DNA of 64,000 bases, from positions 1-64,000 of the forward strand of contig JBKHJO010000002.1 in the NCBI GenBank assembly GCA_046538105.1, given 5' to 3'. Made by a program: the position numbers and the translations under genes. Shown in pieces: positions 29,688 to 38,873 of the stretch (within the stretch, counting starts at the first letter, position 1; every line of letters begins with the position of its first letter). The DNA is from JAWLEV01 sp046538105 (GTDB lineage: Bacteria > Chloroflexota > Anaerolineae > UBA1429). The notes beneath the pieces are model-generated. The model was not told where the DNA came from. It did not search any database and saw nothing but the letters and a program-made list of their open reading frames with translations.

Positions 29688-31064
29688 ATGACGAAAAAAC
29701 GCACGCGCTTCGTATGCGAAGCCTGCGGTGCGATGCAACTAAAGTGGATGGGACGCTGTCCCGAATGTGGGGAGTGGAACACGCTTGTAGAGACAGCCCT
29801 CTCAGAATCATTGGGCGACTCGGCCAGCGTCTCCGCACCCGCAGGAGAAGTGCGTGCGTTTCCCCTTGCTGATATCGTTCCAAACCCCCATGATCGCATC
29901 CCTATACCCATCGATGAGTTGAACCGTGTACTGGGAAGCGGTATCGTTCCCGGCGCCATGGTGCTGTTGGGAGGCGATCCCGGTATCGGCAAATCCACCC
30001 TGCTGCTTCAACTGGCCTCCATCATGAGCGAGAGGGACGGAAAGGCACTGTACGTCTCGGGAGAAGAATCTCTACAACAGATCAAACTCCGTGCCAACCG
30101 CCTGTCCCTGGATTCCTCGCAACTCTACGTGCTGTCGGAGACCAACCTGGAAGGGATCGTGCAGCAAATCGAGGAGATGGAACCAAGTCTCGTCATCGTG
30201 GACTCGATTCAGTCCATCTACACGGAGAGTCGCGATGCCTCGGCCGGCAGTATAGGCCAGGTGCGAGACTGTGCAACGTCTCTTCTCCGTCTGGCCAAAG
30301 CCCGCAACGTTCCCACCTTTATCGTGGGCCACGTCACCAAGACGGGCAGCATAGCAGGGCCCAAAGCCCTTGAGCATATTGTGGACACGGTGTTATATTT
30401 GGAGGGCGAGCGTTTTCATACCTATCGGTTGTTGCGCAGCGTAAAGAACCGCTTTGGCTCTACGAACGAGGTGGGCGTCTTTGAGATGTGCGACAAAGGA
30501 CTTCTCGAAGTGCCTAATCCTTCCCAGATGTTCCTGGAAGAGAGATTGGGGCATGCGTCCGGATCCGCCGTGGCCGTCACCATGGAGGGCACGCGGCCCA
30601 TCCTGGTAGAAATCCAGGCTCTGGTCAGCCAGTCGAACCTCAACTATCCACGCCGTACATGTAATGGTATAGATGCCAATCGATTGCTCCTTCTTGCCGC
30701 TGTACTTAATAAGCGGGTGGGGCTAAAACTGGGCAATCAGGACATATTCGTCAACGTGGTGGGGGGGCTGCGCATCAGAGAGCCTGCCGTGGATCTGGCT
30801 ATCGCCATGGCCGTCGCCTCCAGTTACTATAACCGTCCCGTCCTCGCCGATCTGGCCATCTTTGGTGAGGTGGGGCTCGCGGGAGAACTGCGACGCGTGA
30901 GCCAAAGCGAAAGGCGATGCCGCGAGGCCGGCAATCTTGGCTTTGAGCATATCCTTATGCCCAGCACGGAAAGACAGGGCCGGTCCACAGAAGGAAACAT
31001 CAAACCCATCACAGCACGCTCCGTAGCCCAAGCCATCGACGCAGGCCTGGAAGAAGCCAGCTAG
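29688..31064 (+). CDS. radA: DNA repair protein RadA
   Basis: 458-aa RecA-like branch-migration protein. An N-terminal zinc finger FVCEACGAMQLKWMGRCPEC (C-x2-C-x-x-C-x2-C) is followed by Walker A GGDPGIGKSTLLLQ, the RadA-specific KNRFGSTNEVGVF motif, and a C-terminal Lon-protease-like domain (LGNQDIFVNVVGG, GEVGLAGELRRV). It acts in processing recombination intermediates. The ATG lies two bases after the clpC stop, so translation is probably coupled. Confidence 0.96.
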   Translation: MTKKRTRFVCEACGAMQLKWMGRCPECGEWNTLVETALSESLGDSASVSAPAGEVRAFPLADIVPNPHDRIPIPIDELNRVLGSGIVPGAMVLLGGDPGIGKSTLLLQLASIMSERDGKALYVSGEESLQQIKLRANRLSLDSSQLYVLSETNLEGIVQQIEEMEPSLVIVDSIQSIYTESRDASAGSIGQVRDCATSLLRLAKARNVPTFIVGHVTKTGSIAGPKALEHIVDTVLYLEGERFHTYRLLRSVKNRFGSTNEVGVFEMCDKGLLEVPNPSQMFLEERLGHASGSAVAVTMEGTRPILVEIQALVSQSNLNYPRRTCNGIDANRLLLLAAVLNKRVGLKLGNQDIFVNVVGGLRIREPAVDLAIAMAVASSYYNRPVLADLAIFGEVGLAGELRRVSQSERRCREAGNLGFEHILMPSTERQGRSTEGNIKPITARSVAQAIDAGLEEAS

Positions 31065-31193
31065 CCACAGATACTGTTCGTCCCCTCGGAAAGGAGGTGG
31101 CCATTTGGCCTGAGCACGACACAATCCGACAAAAGTGGATAGAGGAAGAAGGCGTCTCTTAGCACGGCGCCGAGATCTTTGGAAAGAGGTATC

Positions 31194-32240
31194 ATGTCCA
31201 GTAATATTTTTTCACGACTCGCACTTATGGGCATTTTCGCCCTGTTAGGTTGGAAACTCGGCTTCCTTCTTGGCCCGCGAATCCCTTCGCCGATTCCCCT
31301 CACAAGGGGGCACTATTCTTTTGTGGTCTCGTTTCTGGGGGCCGTTGTGGGATTTACGACCGCACCCCGACTGGTGACCAGGCCTGGACAGGCGCTGCAC
31401 AGGCAACTGAAGCAAACTTCCGTGCCTTCTCTTCTCGTCAGCATACTGGGGTTCGTCATGGGGTTGCTAGTCTCCGCGCTTCTGACCCTCCCCCTCTCAC
31501 TGCTGCCCGGCCAATGGGGACAATTCTCTCCCCTTGCCGCAGCGGTGGTATTTGGATTACTTGGCGCGGCGCTCTTGCATATGCACGAAAAAGAAATTTC
31601 CGTTCTTCTGGGGCTTTACCGTGACGATATCCGGAAAAAAGAGGATCTCGTCCTGCTGGACACCAGCGTAATCATCGATGGGCGCATAGCCGATATTCGG
31701 AAAACGGGCTTTGTCAGGGGCACCCTGATCGTCCCACGTTTTGTGCTGAACGAACTACAGCACATCGCGGACTCGTCAGACGACCTGCGCCGCAGAAGGG
31801 GCCGGCGAGGCCTCGAGATGCTGAACAGCATGCAAACGGACGGGGATGTCCCCCTGAGGATAAGCGAACACAATGTGAGAAATGGGCACACCGTGGACGC
31901 CAAACTTATCAAACTAGCACAGGAACTGGACTGTCCCATCCTCACCAACGACTACAATCTCAATCGCGTGGCCGAACTCCAGGGTGTGCGCGTATTGAAT
32001 ATCAACGAACTGGCAAACACGGTCAAGACGGTGGTGTTGCCCGGAGAGACGCTTCAGGTACAGATAATGCAGGAGGGCAAGGAGCCGCGGCAGGGAGTGG
32101 GATATCTGGACGATGGGACGATGATAGTGGTGGAAAACGGGGAACGCCATATGAATAGAGAGGTAGAGATAGAGGTGACGCGCGTACTGCAAACAGCCGC
32201 CGGCCGGATGATATTCGGCAATATCAAAGGACACGGATAG
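31194..32240 (+). CDS. Membrane-anchored PIN-TRAM domain protein (YacL-like)
   Basis: 348-aa protein with four hydrophobic segments in residues 1-130, then a PIN nuclease-like domain starting VLLDTSVIIDGRI (first acidic residue) with VPRFVLNELQHIADS and TNDYNLNRVAEL supplying further acidic residues, and a TRAM domain at the end (GVGYLDDGTMIVVENG). YacL-type proteins of this layout are common in Gram-positive bacteria next to radA and gltX, as here; a ribonuclease role is assumed but the substrate is unknown. AAAGAGG precedes the selected ATG; a Met five codons upstream is less well placed. Confidence 0.85.
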   Translation: MSSNIFSRLALMGIFALLGWKLGFLLGPRIPSPIPLTRGHYSFVVSFLGAVVGFTTAPRLVTRPGQALHRQLKQTSVPSLLVSILGFVMGLLVSALLTLPLSLLPGQWGQFSPLAAAVVFGLLGAALLHMHEKEISVLLGLYRDDIRKKEDLVLLDTSVIIDGRIADIRKTGFVRGTLIVPRFVLNELQHIADSSDDLRRRRGRRGLEMLNSMQTDGDVPLRISEHNVRNGHTVDAKLIKLAQELDCPILTNDYNLNRVAELQGVRVLNINELANTVKTVVLPGETLQVQIMQEGKEPRQGVGYLDDGTMIVVENGERHMNREVEIEVTRVLQTAAGRMIFGNIKGHG

Positions 32241-32243
32241 TAG

Positions 32244-33737
32244 ATGACCATGACAAAAGTACGCGTCCGCTACGCGCCCAGCCCTACGGGAGAACAGCAT
32301 ATCGCCGGCATGCGAACGGCCCTTTTTAACTATCTCTACGCCCGCAAGACCGGCGGGGAATTCATCCTGCGCATAGAGGATACGGACATCAGCCGCTCTG
32401 AACTGCGCTATGAGAAAGACCTGTATGCCTCACTGTGCTGGCTGGGCCTGGAATGGAATGAGGGACCCGACGTAGGAGGAGACGCGGGACCATACCGGCA
32501 GTCCGAACGCCTGAGACTCTATCGTCAGGCGGTACGCCATCTTTTAGATGCGGGCAAGGCCTATTTTTGCTATTGCACCCCAGAAGAACTGGCGGCCGAA
32601 CGAGAGCGCGCCGCCGCCGAGGGCCGTCCGCCTCGCTACAGCGGTCGCTGCCGGGATCCCAGGGTGCGTCAGAGACTGTCCCAGGAGAAGGGACGCAGTC
32701 CCGTGGTGCGCTTTTGGGTGCCCCAGGGGGAAACCATCGTCGTTCGCGATCTGGTACGCGGCGAGGTCCACTTTGCCAGCGATGATATCGGCGATTTTGT
32801 CATCTACAGAAGCGAGGACGAGAGTCTGGAGGGAGGGCATCCGCTCTATAATCTGGCGGCTGTCGTCGACGATCAGGCCATGGGTATCACCCACATCCTG
32901 CGAGGGGAGGAACATCTCCCCAATACCCCTCGCCAGATTCTACTATATAGAGCACTCGATCACACGCCTCCTGTTTTTGGTCATCTCTCGCTGATCATGA
33001 CGCCCGACGGCACCAAGATGAGCAAGCGATTCGGGGATATATCCATCGCCTCGTATCGAAAGAGAGGATACCTGCCAGAAGCCCTGGTAGCGTATCTCTC
33101 CACGTTGGGCTGGGCGCCAGGTGAGCATCCAGAGCGCCTTACACGGGAGCAATTGGTCGAGCGTTTCGCCCTTGATGCATTGTCCACTAATCCATCGGTC
33201 TTTGATCCCGATCGCCTGGCTTGGTTCAACAGGAGACGACTGCAAGGGGCGAATATAGAATATGTGGGCGAACTCTTGAAACCGCGCCTGCAGGCAGTCT
33301 ATGACCGCTGGCACTGTGCCGAGGACACCCTATACGATCCGCACACGTGGTATCGTCTGCTCATGGAAGCCACCCGGGAGGAAGCCACCACCCTGCAGGA
33401 CATGGTATCCCTGTGCGAGTTTGCCTTTAGGGAAAGGGTATCTGACTTTTCCCCCGAGGCCCGGCAGGTTCTGGAAAAGGAAGACGCGCGTATGGTACTG
33501 CAATACAGTCTTGACACGTTGAGCACGTCAGATCTAGCCAGCCACGAGGCAGCCAACAACTATTTACGGCGCCTGCGGGAGCATTTTCGAGAGACAGCCA
33601 ACCTTGGGGGCAGGGACGTCATGTTTCCCCTGCGGGCTGCCCTCACGGGCTCGCTCTCTGGTCCCAGCCTCGGCCTGGTCATGTCCCTGTGCGGCCTGTC
33701 ACGCTGCCAGAAACGCCTGAAGATGGCCAGTTCGTAG
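32244..33737 (+). CDS. gltX: Glutamyl-tRNA synthetase
   Basis: 497-aa class I synthetase that charges tRNA-Glu (or also tRNA-Gln if the cell uses the amidotransferase route). RYAPSPTGEQHIAGMRTALFN holds the HIGH motif, here HIAG; KMSKR serves as the KMSKS loop (GTKMSKRFGD). FILRIEDTDISRS and an all-helical anticodon-binding end complete the protein. Its start lies 3 bp after the preceding stop; a second Met two codons later is possible. With the PIN-TRAM gene and cysS it forms a synthetase cluster. Confidence 0.95.
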   Translation: MTMTKVRVRYAPSPTGEQHIAGMRTALFNYLYARKTGGEFILRIEDTDISRSELRYEKDLYASLCWLGLEWNEGPDVGGDAGPYRQSERLRLYRQAVRHLLDAGKAYFCYCTPEELAAERERAAAEGRPPRYSGRCRDPRVRQRLSQEKGRSPVVRFWVPQGETIVVRDLVRGEVHFASDDIGDFVIYRSEDESLEGGHPLYNLAAVVDDQAMGITHILRGEEHLPNTPRQILLYRALDHTPPVFGHLSLIMTPDGTKMSKRFGDISIASYRKRGYLPEALVAYLSTLGWAPGEHPERLTREQLVERFALDALSTNPSVFDPDRLAWFNRRRLQGANIEYVGELLKPRLQAVYDRWHCAEDTLYDPHTWYRLLMEATREEATTLQDMVSLCEFAFRERVSDFSPEARQVLEKEDARMVLQYSLDTLSTSDLASHEAANNYLRRLREHFRETANLGGRDVMFPLRAALTGSLSGPSLGLVMSLCGLSRCQKRLKMASS

Positions 33738-33809
33738 AATATATAACCTCTCTACCCATATTCCGATCTCAGCACTCCTATTGCTCTTTGCGTTCGGAGG
33801 TACGAAACG

Positions 33810-35252
33810 ATGACGCTTTACGTGTACAATTCGCTGACGCGAGAAAAAGAAGTCTTTGAACCCGTACACGAGGGACGGGTGCATATGTACGTCTGTGGTC
33901 CGACCGTGTATAACGACGCCCACCTGGGCCATGGCAAGACCTATGTCAACTTTGACACCATCGTGCGCTATCTACGTTATCTGGGCTATGATGTTCTCTA
34001 TGTACAGAACATCACCGACGTGGGCCATCTGCTGGAGAGTGGAGAGGACCGCCTGATCAAAGGGGCGGAGCGCGAGCAGATGCAGCCTATGCAGGTCGCC
34101 GAACGCTATACGCGGCGCTATTTCCGCGATATGGACAAACTCAATGTCGTGCGCCCCGACATCGCGCCGAGGGCCAGCGGCCACATCCCAGAGATGATAG
34201 AGTGGGTTAAAAAGCTCATCGAGGCGGGATATGCCTACGAGGTGAACGGGTCGGTGTACTTTTCTGTCACCAGATTCGAGGGCTATGGCAAACTTTCTGG
34301 ACGGAGCATAGAGGATATGCAGAGCGGCGCCCGGGTGGAGGTACGGGAGGAAAAGCGCCATCCGGCCGATTTCGCCCTCTGGAAAAAGGCTCCCCCCGGG
34401 CACATCATGCGCTGGAACAGCCCCTGGGGAGAAGGCTATCCCGGATGGCACATCGAATGCACTGTCATGTCCATCAAATACCTTGGTCAGCCCTTTGATA
34501 TCCACGGCGGCGGCATGGAAAACAAGTTTCCCCACCACGAATGCGAGATCGCTCAGGCAGAAGCCGCAGAGGACAAACCCTTTGCGAAGTATTGGCTGCA
34601 TAACGGCATGCTCATGATCCGTGGCGAGGAGATGCACAAGTCCCTGGGCAATTTCATTACTCTGGAGGAAGCCTGTGAACGCTGGGATCCTATGGTTATC
34701 CGCTTCTTTATCCTGCTCAGCCACTATCGCAGTCCCCTGGATATGACGGAGGAGGCCCTCGACGCTGCAGGGAATGGGTATCAGCGTCTGTTGAACACCG
34801 TCACCGCTGCGCGGAGGGAATTATCCTCCGCACCCGCGGGAGACGTCAGTCGCCCGGTAGCGAATCTCATAGACGAGACCCGGGAACGGTTCGAGGAGGA
34901 TATGAACGACGATTTCAACACAGCGGGAGCCATCGCCGCCCTCTTTGATATGACGCGACAGGTCAACAGCCTGCTGAACGCGGACCATCCCCTTTCCCGA
35001 GGCTCTCTGGAGGCCATAGATGACCTTTTCGCGCGCCTGGCCGGCGATGCGCTGGGCATCCTCCCTGACGATCTGGGACAGCGGACAGAGAGAGGGCTGG
35101 AGGAGGATCTAGTCGAACTCTTCATCGACATCCGCACCCGACTGCGCGAGGAGAGGCTCTACGACCTGGCCGACGAGACGCGAGAGCGCCTTCAAGAGAT
35201 GGGCATCGAACTGCAGGATGGACCGGAGGGCACCACGTGGAATTACGCCTGA
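33810..35252 (+). CDS. cysS: Cysteinyl-tRNA synthetase
   Basis: 480-aa class I synthetase. VCGPTVYNDAHLGHGKTY carries the zinc-ligand Cys and the HIGH motif (HLGH); further zinc ligands are in WHIECTVMS and HHECEIAQ; the KMSKS loop reads MHKSLGNF. A DALR-type helical domain and a short tail close the protein. CGGAGG precedes the ATG. It sits between gltX and rlmB as in many Gram-positive genomes. Confidence 0.96.
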   Translation: MTLYVYNSLTREKEVFEPVHEGRVHMYVCGPTVYNDAHLGHGKTYVNFDTIVRYLRYLGYDVLYVQNITDVGHLLESGEDRLIKGAEREQMQPMQVAERYTRRYFRDMDKLNVVRPDIAPRASGHIPEMIEWVKKLIEAGYAYEVNGSVYFSVTRFEGYGKLSGRSIEDMQSGARVEVREEKRHPADFALWKKAPPGHIMRWNSPWGEGYPGWHIECTVMSIKYLGQPFDIHGGGMENKFPHHECEIAQAEAAEDKPFAKYWLHNGMLMIRGEEMHKSLGNFITLEEACERWDPMVIRFFILLSHYRSPLDMTEEALDAAGNGYQRLLNTVTAARRELSSAPAGDVSRPVANLIDETRERFEEDMNDDFNTAGAIAALFDMTRQVNSLLNADHPLSRGSLEAIDDLFARLAGDALGILPDDLGQRTERGLEEDLVELFIDIRTRLREERLYDLADETRERLQEMGIELQDGPEGTTWNYA

Positions 35253-35284
35253 GAAGCACCAGCGATCATCCAAGGTAGATGACC

Positions 35285-36028
35285 ATGGAGACCCTTGCCG
35301 GTCGCAATCCCGTCTATGAGGCACTGCGTGCCGAGCGTCGTTCGGTAAAAGAGGTGATCCTGGCCGAGGGCATAGATCAAAAGGATATCATCGACGACAT
35401 CCTCCTAGCGTGCAATCAAAGAGATGTTCCTATCTCGTGGGCGGATCGGCAGCAACTGGATCGTATAGCCCGTGACGTGAACCATCAGGGGGTCGCCGCG
35501 CGCGTATCCCCCTACCCCTATCTATCTCTGGACGAACTGATACACCTATCCAAACAGCGCGAGGAGCAGCCCTTCTTTCTGGTTCTGGACTCGCTCAAGG
35601 ATCCCCAGAACCTTGGGGCCCTCGCGCGTACGGCAGAGGCAGTGGGCGTACATGGTATCATCATTCCGAAGCGCCGCTCTGCAAGCGTTACTGAGGCGGT
35701 CAGTCGTGCCTCGGTGGGAGCCATAGAGTACCTCCATGTAGCCCAGGTGACGAACCTGGCGCGCACCCTGGAGAGGCTCAAAGAGGAACGCGTCTGGGTG
35801 GTGGGCGTGGAGGATCACCCAGATGCCCAGGACTACCGAGAAGCCGACCTGGACCTGGCCCTGGCCCTGGTGTTGGGCAGCGAGGGCCAGGGTATGCGCC
35901 GCCTGACGGCGGAAAAGTGCGATTTTCTGTACCGCATTCCCATGGTGGGACGCATCAACTCCCTCAACGTCTCCGTAGCGGGGTCCATCATGCTCTATCG
36001 CGCCTGGGAAGCGCGGCAGCAGGGTTAA
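35285..36028 (+). CDS. rlmB: 23S rRNA 2'-O-ribose methyltransferase RlmB (TrmH/SpoU family)
   Basis: 247-aa SPOUT methyltransferase. The N-terminal substrate-binding part starts LAGRNPVYEALRA; the knotted domain shows motif 1 DPQNLGALARTAEAVG, motif 2 LVLGSEGQGMRRL and motif 3 IPMVGRINSLNVSVA. It methylates a ribose in 23S rRNA (G2251 in E. coli numbering for RlmB). The ATG chosen stands 9 nt after AAGG; an in-frame ATG two codons upstream is too near that site. It follows cysS by 32 bp. Confidence 0.9.
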   Translation: METLAGRNPVYEALRAERRSVKEVILAEGIDQKDIIDDILLACNQRDVPISWADRQQLDRIARDVNHQGVAARVSPYPYLSLDELIHLSKQREEQPFFLVLDSLKDPQNLGALARTAEAVGVHGIIIPKRRSASVTEAVSRASVGAIEYLHVAQVTNLARTLERLKEERVWVVGVEDHPDAQDYREADLDLALALVLGSEGQGMRRLTAEKCDFLYRIPMVGRINSLNVSVAGSIMLYRAWEARQQG

Positions 36029-36319
36029 GAACGGCCTAAAGAATCGGAGGGGCACATCTACAGCGGGCAGGAGTGCAGTGGGATCACGGGAGGGGTCCTC
36101 CGGAGATACGACGCCATACGCCCCATGTGATGCTCCCGGCCCAGGAGGATGGTCTGGCACAGGCATTAGAGGTGGTCGTGCTGAGATAAAACGTCTGGCA
36201 CACGGGAACAGCCGCGGCTCGCCCTCGTGTCCTGAACCAGCACTACACCCTAATGAGATGCTCCACAAGTGAATACGATGGCCTAACTGGATGGTACACG
36301 GCGACAAAGGAGGCCGAGT
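36029..36319. other. Non-coding gap between rlmB and the SDR gene
   Basis: About 290 bp with no convincing frame, RNA gene or promoter. A 7-bp direct repeat GGCCTAA occurs near both ends (36033 and 36280) without inverted ends inside it, so an insertion cannot be claimed. Confidence 0.3.
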
Positions 36320-37342
36320 ATGGTAAGCCTGGTGACCGGTGCCACAGGGTTGGTTGGTAGTCATCTCGTCGAGACGTTGGTGATGCGCGGGGAAACGGTT
36401 CGCGCGCTGGTCCGCCCCACCAGCGACAAAGGCCGCCTGCGCGAACTGGGGGTAGAGATCCGTATCGGAGAACTGGCAGATGCGGCCGCCCTTATGGCCA
36501 TCGCCAGGGAGGTGGATTGTGTTTTCCACTGCGCTGCCCTGGTAAGCGACTGGGGCGTCGAGGAGGCTTTTCGCCAGGCGAACGTTCATGGTGTGCGGAA
36601 CATCCTAGCGGCGGCCACGCGAGCCAAGGTGGGCAAGTTCATTCACCTCAGCACCACCGACATCTATGGCTTTGCGGGGGAAGAGGTAACCGAGGATGAG
36701 CGGCCCGCCCCCAGGGGCTTTCCCTATGTGGACAGCAAGATCGAGGCGGAAAGCCTGGTCTGGAACCACCGGCGGCGCGTGGGCTTGCCCGTCTGCGTCA
36801 TCAGGTCGGGTCCTGTATATGGCCCCCGAGCCGACCTCTTTGTCACGGAAATGCTCGAGAGCATCCGCAACCGCGAGTCGATCCTGATCGATGACGGCCA
36901 ACACATCGCCGGACTGACCTATGTGGGGAATCTGGTGGATGCGCTGATTCTGGCGGCGGATAGCGAAACGGCCATCGGCGAGGCATACAACATCTCCGAT
37001 GGCAGCAGGGTGACGTGGCGGCAGTACCTGAATGCCCTGGCAGATCTGGCCGAACTTCCCCGCCCCACACGCAGCCATCCCCACTGGTTCGCTTACCTGA
37101 TGGCTGCGGCATGGGAGCACTACTACCATCTCATGGGGCACACGGAGCGTCCCCCTATGACCCGCATGATGGTGGAGATCATGGGCACCGATCAGATCTT
37201 TTCCATCGAAAAGGCCAGGGAACAACTGGGATATCGCCCTCGCGTGGACTTTGCGGAGGGGATACGGCATACAGGTGCCTGGTTGCGCCGCGAGGGGCTC
37301 CTCTTCCCCCGGTTGCGCGATCACCCTCTTGGACAAACGTAG
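36320..37342 (+). CDS. NAD(P)-dependent sugar epimerase/3-beta-HSD-type SDR
   Basis: 340-aa extended short-chain dehydrogenase. The nucleotide site is VTGATGLVGSHLVE (GxxGxxG), the active site has STTDIYG and YVDSK (Tyr-x3-Lys), and HCAALVSDWG is the NAD-adenine loop. The C-terminal substrate domain ends with LGYRPRVDFAEGI, as in members acting on sugar nucleotides, sterols or dihydroflavonols. The substrate cannot be fixed. AAAGGAGG precedes the ATG. It is transcribed towards the heat-shock operon but separated from it by nearly 400 bp of control DNA. Confidence 0.83.
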   Translation: MVSLVTGATGLVGSHLVETLVMRGETVRALVRPTSDKGRLRELGVEIRIGELADAAALMAIAREVDCVFHCAALVSDWGVEEAFRQANVHGVRNILAAATRAKVGKFIHLSTTDIYGFAGEEVTEDERPAPRGFPYVDSKIEAESLVWNHRRRVGLPVCVIRSGPVYGPRADLFVTEMLESIRNRESILIDDGQHIAGLTYVGNLVDALILAADSETAIGEAYNISDGSRVTWRQYLNALADLAELPRPTRSHPHWFAYLMAAAWEHYYHLMGHTERPPMTRMMVEIMGTDQIFSIEKAREQLGYRPRVDFAEGIRHTGAWLRREGLLFPRLRDHPLGQT

Positions 37343-37526
37343 GCGAAAAGGCCCTCCATTTCCCCACGCTCCTGCCCCCATCTGGGGGTTGTTCGCCATC
37401 TTCCCATATTCGCACGACGCTGTTTCCAGATGATTCACTGTTTCCCTTTTGGTAACATAACACCCTTTGCCATGGAAGATCCAATCAGTATACAAGGAAA
37501 ACCCTCATAATACTATCTAAGCAAAC

Positions 37527-37555
37527 TTGACAGATGGTACTAAAGGTAGTATAAT
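37527..37555 (+). promoter_or_regulatory. Heat-shock operon promoter P1
   Basis: A perfect consensus: TTGACA, 17 bp, TATAAT. CIRCE element 1 starts two bases after the -10 box. Confidence 0.85.
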
Positions 37556-37556
37556 T

Positions 37557-37583
37557 TTAGCAGACTTGAGGTAAGAGTGCTAA
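37557..37583 (+). promoter_or_regulatory. CIRCE element 1 (HrcA operator)
   Basis: TTAGCAGAC, nine bases, GAGTGCTAA; the right arm is perfect and the left arm differs from TTAGCACTC at two positions. It covers the P1 transcript start. Confidence 0.85.
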
Positions 37584-37651
37584 CTATTTGACTATAACTC
37601 GAATCCCCTGGCGCAAAAGGGTCCTAAAAGTGATTTTGGATGCGGCCAATC

Positions 37652-37680
37652 TTGACACATGAGGGGATGGATGTTATTAT
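37652..37680 (+). promoter_or_regulatory. Heat-shock operon promoter P2
   Basis: TTGACA, 17 bp, TATTAT, followed immediately by CIRCE element 2. Confidence 0.8.
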
Positions 37681-37681
37681 A

Positions 37682-37708
37682 TTGGCACTCTAATGAGAGG
37701 ACTGCTAA
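37682..37708 (+). promoter_or_regulatory. CIRCE element 2 (HrcA operator)
   Basis: TTGGCACTC, nine bases, GACTGCTAA; each arm has one difference from the consensus TTAGCACTC/GAGTGCTAA. It covers the P2 transcript start. Confidence 0.85.
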
Positions 37709-37726
37709 TTCAGCAGTATCAACTGG

Positions 37727-38809
37727 ATGATGATGACAGTAGAGAGTGAGAATAAGCAATCCATAGAATGTAGACTGAAGCCTCGGCAGCGTGGTGTCCT
37801 CAAAGCGTTGGTCCAGGAATATATCAACACGGCGGATCCAGTGGGCTCGGAGACTGTACGTCGGGTGGGGAAACTTGAGGTCAGTTCTGCCACTATCCGA
37901 AACGAACTTGCTGCGCTGGAGGAAGCGGGTTATGTGTATCAACCTTACACCTCTGCGGGCAGGGTACCGACAGTGGAAGGATATCGCTATTTTGTCGAGG
38001 AATTGATGGATAGAGTCAACCTATCCATCCCAGAGCGACGGATGATCGGTCACCAGTTTCATCAGATGCGGCTCAATCTGGATCAGTGGATGACCCTGAC
38101 GGCGGCCGTATTGGCCCATACCGCGAGAGCAGCCTCTCTGGTCACACCTCCCCATGCCAAGAGTGCTTACTTTAAACATCTGGAACTAATCGGGATCAAC
38201 GATATCATGTGCCTCATGATCCTGGTGTTGCAGGATGGCAGCATTCATCAGGAGATGCTGGGCATGGCCGATCCCATAGACCAGGAGACATTGACACAGA
38301 CGTCAAGAAAACTCAACGTGTTGTTGAAAAGCTGCTCCGTGGAGGAGATACAAGAAAGCAAGGACCCGGAACTGACGGCCCTGGAGGGACTAACGCGCCA
38401 GGTGTTGGATCGTGTCATAGACATCATGGAAAGTATAGATCGCGAGGCCATCAGCAAGATCTATCGCGATGGCCTGGAAAACATGTTCCGCGAGCCCGAG
38501 TTCAGAGATGCGGAAAGGATGCAGCAGTTAATCGAGATACAACAGCACCACAGTCTGTTGGAGCCCATCCTGACGAGCATTCTAAACTCGAATGGTATTC
38601 AGGTAATCATCGGCGGCGAAGGACGATATGAGGAAATCGACAGCCTAAGTCTCGTGCTTTCACGTTATGGGATTAGAGATAGAGCGAGCGGCGTCCTGGG
38701 CATCATGGGACCAAGACGGATGCCCTATGGGCGAGCGATCTCCACGGTGCGCTATGTCACACGTCTGATGGATGACCTAATCTGTAACGTCTATGGGGGA
38801 AACGAGTAA
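37727..38809 (+). CDS. hrcA: Heat-inducible transcription repressor HrcA
   Basis: 360-aa repressor. A winged-helix domain (about 15-90: RQRGVLKALVQEYINTADPV, then SSATIRNELAALEEAGY and TSAGRVPT) binds CIRCE; a GAF-like domain follows, ending with GPRRMPYGRAIS. GroEL-type chaperonin is known to keep HrcA active. It is the first gene of the operon it should control; two CIRCE sites lie just upstream. Three Met codons stand in a row at the start, with no clear ribosome binding site. Confidence 0.95.
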   Translation: MMMTVESENKQSIECRLKPRQRGVLKALVQEYINTADPVGSETVRRVGKLEVSSATIRNELAALEEAGYVYQPYTSAGRVPTVEGYRYFVEELMDRVNLSIPERRMIGHQFHQMRLNLDQWMTLTAAVLAHTARAASLVTPPHAKSAYFKHLELIGINDIMCLMILVLQDGSIHQEMLGMADPIDQETLTQTSRKLNVLLKSCSVEEIQESKDPELTALEGLTRQVLDRVIDIMESIDREAISKIYRDGLENMFREPEFRDAERMQQLIEIQQHHSLLEPILTSILNSNGIQVIIGGEGRYEEIDSLSLVLSRYGIRDRASGVLGIMGPRRMPYGRAISTVRYVTRLMDDLICNVYGGNE

Positions 38810-38873
38810 ATCATCAGGAGCAGGTCGGTCCCCCTCAGAAAGTGAAACACAGATGGCCATAAAGGGAGGTCAT

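Noticed and set aside
36078..36272. 64-codon frame between rlmB and the SDR gene
   Set aside because: No ribosome binding site, Gly/Pro/Ser-rich, no recognisable motif.
36033..36286. Insertion flanked by the 7-bp repeat GGCCTAA
   Set aside because: No inverted repeats adjoin the direct repeats; a chance match is likely.
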